A stretch of DNA of 17,016 nt from the NCBI GenBank assembly GCA_028705905.1, contig JAQWCP010000010.1, forward strand, positions 1 to 17,016, in the 5' to 3' direction. Below, piece by piece: positions 15,014-17,016 of this stretch. Numbering within the stretch: position 1 is the stretch's first letter; each line of letters begins with the position of its first letter. Made by a program: the position numbers and the translations under genes. The DNA is from Oscillospiraceae bacterium. GTDB taxonomy: Bacteria > Bacillota > Clostridia > Oscillospirales > Oscillospiraceae. The notes below the pieces were generated by a model, which was not told the origin of the DNA, did no database searches, and worked only from the letters and a program-made list of their open reading frames with translations.

Positions 15014-16065
15014 TAGTTTTTTTCGTTTTCAGACTCCGACGGTTGACGGCCATTCAGGCGCATGTGGCCAATCCCTTCCGCTACGTCTGAGATCATGCCG
15101 GAATCCGCCAATGCGGCGGCTTGGTAAATGGCATTGCGAATGGCCAGCGCATCACTGGACCCGTGCGCCTTCACCACCGGCTTGGAGATTCCCAAAAGTG
15201 CCGTTCCGCCCACTTCTCTGTAATCCAACAATTTTTTAAACTCGGTCATGCCGTCTTTGATGCCAAGATACGCCAATTTTGACTTGGCGTTCTTTTGAAA
15301 CATCTTTTTCACTTCCCCCGCCAAAAACAATGCGGTTCCTTCGATGGATTTTAGCATGATATTGCCGGAAAACCCGTCTGCCACCAGCACGTCCACAGCG
15401 CCCAGCACCGCTTCCCGCGCTTCCACGTTGCCCACAAAATGCAGCCTTCCCGCATCACCGGCCGCTTTCAGCAGACCATATGTCTCCTGATATAACGGAG
15501 TCCCCTTGGTTGCCTCTGTTCCAATGTTCAGCAGTCCCACGCGCGGCTCCGGACGGTTGAGTACCCGCTCTGCATATGCACTGCCCAAATAGGCAAACTG
15601 CAAAAGATATTCCGATGTGCACTCCACATTTGCGCCACAGTCAATGAGAATCATACCACCTTGCCCATTGGGTACCAGGGGAGCCAGGGCGGCCCTTCTG
15701 ATGCCCTTGACACGCTTGACAATCAATGTGGCCGCCGACAAAAGCGCCCCTGTAGAGCCGGCAGAAACAACAGCGTCCCCTTCTCCATCCCGCAGCAAAT
15801 GCAGTGCCACCGTAAGAGAAGAATCTGTTTTTTCCCGAAATGCAGTTGCAGGGTTGTCTTGCATCGTAATTACCTGCTGGGCATGGGCAATCTCCACCCC
15901 TTTTGGAAGGGATTTTATCCCGTCCTCTTCCAATACTTTCAGGAGCGTTTCTCCCTGCCCCACAAGGACAATTTCCAGTTCATGTTCCCCTGCCGCCTGT
16001 AGTGCGCCGCGCACCAATTCTCTCGGCGCGTTGTCGCCGCCCATTGCGTCTACGATAATCTTCAT
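15010..16065 (-). CDS. plsX: Phosphate acyltransferase PlsX
   Basis: A peripheral membrane enzyme that converts acyl-ACP to acyl-phosphate, the acyl donor for PlsY in the first step of phospholipid synthesis. The 351 residues follow the family from MKIIVDAMGGDNAP at the N-terminus through VSAGSTGALLSAA, KGIRRAALAPLVP, DCGANVEC, VGLLNIGTEATKGT, HFVGNVEAR, VADGFSGNIMLKSIEG and PVVKAHGSSDA near the C-terminus. The ATG at 16065 is preceded by AGGGGG at about eight bases. The frame is open 13 codons further upstream without family similarity. It follows trmFO after 51 bases. In many Clostridia plsX is preceded by the yceD-rpmF pair, so trmFO in that place is a difference of order. No fapR gene is in the window. 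Confidence 0.97.
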   Translation of the reverse strand: MKIIVDAMGGDNAPRELVRGALQAAGEHELEIVLVGQGETLLKVLEEDGIKSLPKGVEIAHAQQVITMQDNPATAFREKTDSSLTVALHLLRDGEGDAVVSAGSTGALLSAATLIVKRVKGIRRAALAPLVPNGQGGMILIDCGANVECTSEYLLQFAYLGSAYAERVLNRPEPRVGLLNIGTEATKGTPLYQETYGLLKAAGDAGRLHFVGNVEAREAVLGAVDVLVADGFSGNIMLKSIEGTALFLAGEVKKMFQKNAKSKLAYLGIKDGMTEFKKLLDYREVGGTALLGISKPVVKAHGSSDALAIRNAIYQAAALADSGMISDVAEGIGHMRLNGRQPSESENEKNY

Positions 16066-16116
16066 GGTATTTCCCCCTCGTTTCCCGTCAACCACATCAG
16101 GCATTTCTTGGCTCCA

Positions 16117-17016
16117 TTATGTTTGCAAACACTGTGCCAAAGCTGCAAGCGCTCGGTTTGCAATGGCCGTGTTTTTCTCCTTTTTCCCCCGCACACGGTA
16201 ATCCAGTGGCGGGATTAAGCCAAAATTGATATTCATCGGCTGAAACTCCATCACCGTTTCGTCGCTGATATACGCAGCCAAAGCCCCCGACGCCGTCTCT
16301 TTCGGCAAGTTCAACGGGGCTTCTCCCAAAAGGCGCCGGGCCAATTCAATCCCGCAAAGGGCGCCGGAAGCGGTGGATTCCACATACCCTTCCACCCCGG
16401 TCACCTGTCCCGCAAACATCACCCGTTCCTCTTTCCGCGCCTGGTAATAGCGGTTGAGCAGACGGGGGGAATCCAGATACGTATTCCGGTGCATCACTCC
16501 ATATCGGACAAATTGGGCATCATGAAGCGCAGGAATCATAGAAAACACCCGTTTTTGCTCTGGAAAAGCCAGATGTGTCTGGAACCCGACCAGATTGTAA
16601 ATGCTGCCCTCTGCATTGTCTTTTCGAAGCTGCACCACAGCATAAGGCGTTTTCCCCGTGCGCGGATCCCGCAGCCCTTTTGGCTTTAACGGGCCAAAGC
16701 GCAGTGTGTCGGGCCCTCTCCTGCCCATTACCTCCACCGGCATGCATCCTTCAAAAACGCTCTGGTCTTCAAAGCCGTGGACAGGCGCTTCCCGGGCAGT
16801 ACATAACGCATTCCAAAATGCCAAATACTCTTCTTCTGTCATGGGACAGTTGATGTAATCTGCCCTCCCTTTGTCGTACCGGGATGCCAGATAGGCCCGC
16901 TCCATATCAATGCTCTCAGCAGTCACGAGAGGCGCCGCCGCATCGTAAAAGTGCAGATAGTCCGTGCCGCCAAAAAATGTTTGGATTTCCCGGGCCAGCG
17001 CATCAGACGTGAGCGG
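16117..17016 (-). CDS. trmFO: TrmFO, folate-dependent tRNA (uracil-54) methyltransferase, 5' end outside window
   Basis: A flavoprotein that makes 5-methyluridine at position 54 of tRNA using methylenetetrahydrofolate, mainly in Gram-positive bacteria. The C-terminal 299 residues are present. The first visible residues (PLTSDALAREIQ, then YDAAAPLV and SIDMERAYLASRYDKG) match the middle of the family. They are followed by YINCPMTEEEY, GPLKPKGL, YNLVGFQTHL, RNTYLDSP and the FAD-proximal GQVTGVEGYVESTASG, so roughly 130-140 N-terminal residues with the FAD-binding glycine motif lie beyond the window. The frame is intact to its TAA. It is probably co-transcribed with plsX, 51 bases downstream. 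The related GidA/MnmG proteins are much longer and lack this C-terminal pattern. Confidence 0.96.
   Translation of the reverse strand, partial: PLTSDALAREIQTFFGGTDYLHFYDAAAPLVTAESIDMERAYLASRYDKGRADYINCPMTEEEYLAFWNALCTAREAPVHGFEDQSVFEGCMPVEVMGRRGPDTLRFGPLKPKGLRDPRTGKTPYAVVQLRKDNAEGSIYNLVGFQTHLAFPEQKRVFSMIPALHDAQFVRYGVMHRNTYLDSPRLLNRYYQARKEERVMFAGQVTGVEGYVESTASGALCGIELARRLLGEAPLNLPKETASGALAAYISDETVMEFQPMNINFGLIPPLDYRVRGKKEKNTAIANRALAALAQCLQT

Noticed and set aside
16066..16116. Promoter for plsX in the trmFO-plsX gap (TTGACG seen)
   Set aside because: No -10 box at a suitable distance; co-transcription with trmFO is simpler.

Overview
The window reads as a chromosomal housekeeping region from a moderate-GC Firmicute, most likely class Clostridia. 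The evidence is the gene order, the Gram-positive gene complement (YqeG, YqeK, RsfS, an LCP wall ligase, PlsX, folate-type TrmFO, a short FtsY without an acidic A domain), strong AGGAGG-type ribosome binding sites and sigma-A style promoters. I see no mobile element, CRISPR array, tRNA, rRNA or clearly transferred DNA. Fourteen of the fifteen genes lie on the minus strand, so transcription of those runs from right to left.

Right part (17016 to 13763): trmFO (5' end outside the window), plsX, acpP and rnc. These cover tRNA modification, entry into phospholipid synthesis, the acyl carrier and dsRNA cleavage. acpP has its own near-consensus promoter, whose -35 box overlaps the plsX stop codon. 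A 268-bp spacer between acpP and rnc holds two strong hairpins. One is an intrinsic-terminator shape only about 35 bases before rnc.

Middle (13711 to 5297): a tightly packed run rnc-smc-ftsY-rdgB-yhbY-nadD/yqeK-LCP-rsfS, with gaps of 9 to 51 bases and one 11-base overlap. It combines chromosome condensation, SRP receptor function, nucleotide-pool sanitation, ribosome assembly and silencing, NAD synthesis fused to Ap4A hydrolysis, and wall-polymer attachment. leuS follows after a 125-bp spacer that contains an unexplained hairpin and a perfect 14-bp palindrome.

Left part (2763 to 1): rpsU has a perfect consensus promoter (TTGACA-17-TATAAT) and a structured 5' leader that could hide its ribosome binding site. 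Then comes the only plus-strand gene, an unrecognised 257-residue protein that looks like an eight-stranded TIM barrel. It shares a bidirectional terminator with rpsU at its end and faces yqeG head to head. yqeG (HAD phosphatase) and an M24 aminopeptidase P gene, cut by the window edge, form the last minus-strand operon.

I found no convincing previously undescribed multi-gene system. The items most worth checking are the TIM-barrel orphan, the acpP-rnc spacer as a possible attenuator or RNase III target, and the rpsU leader.
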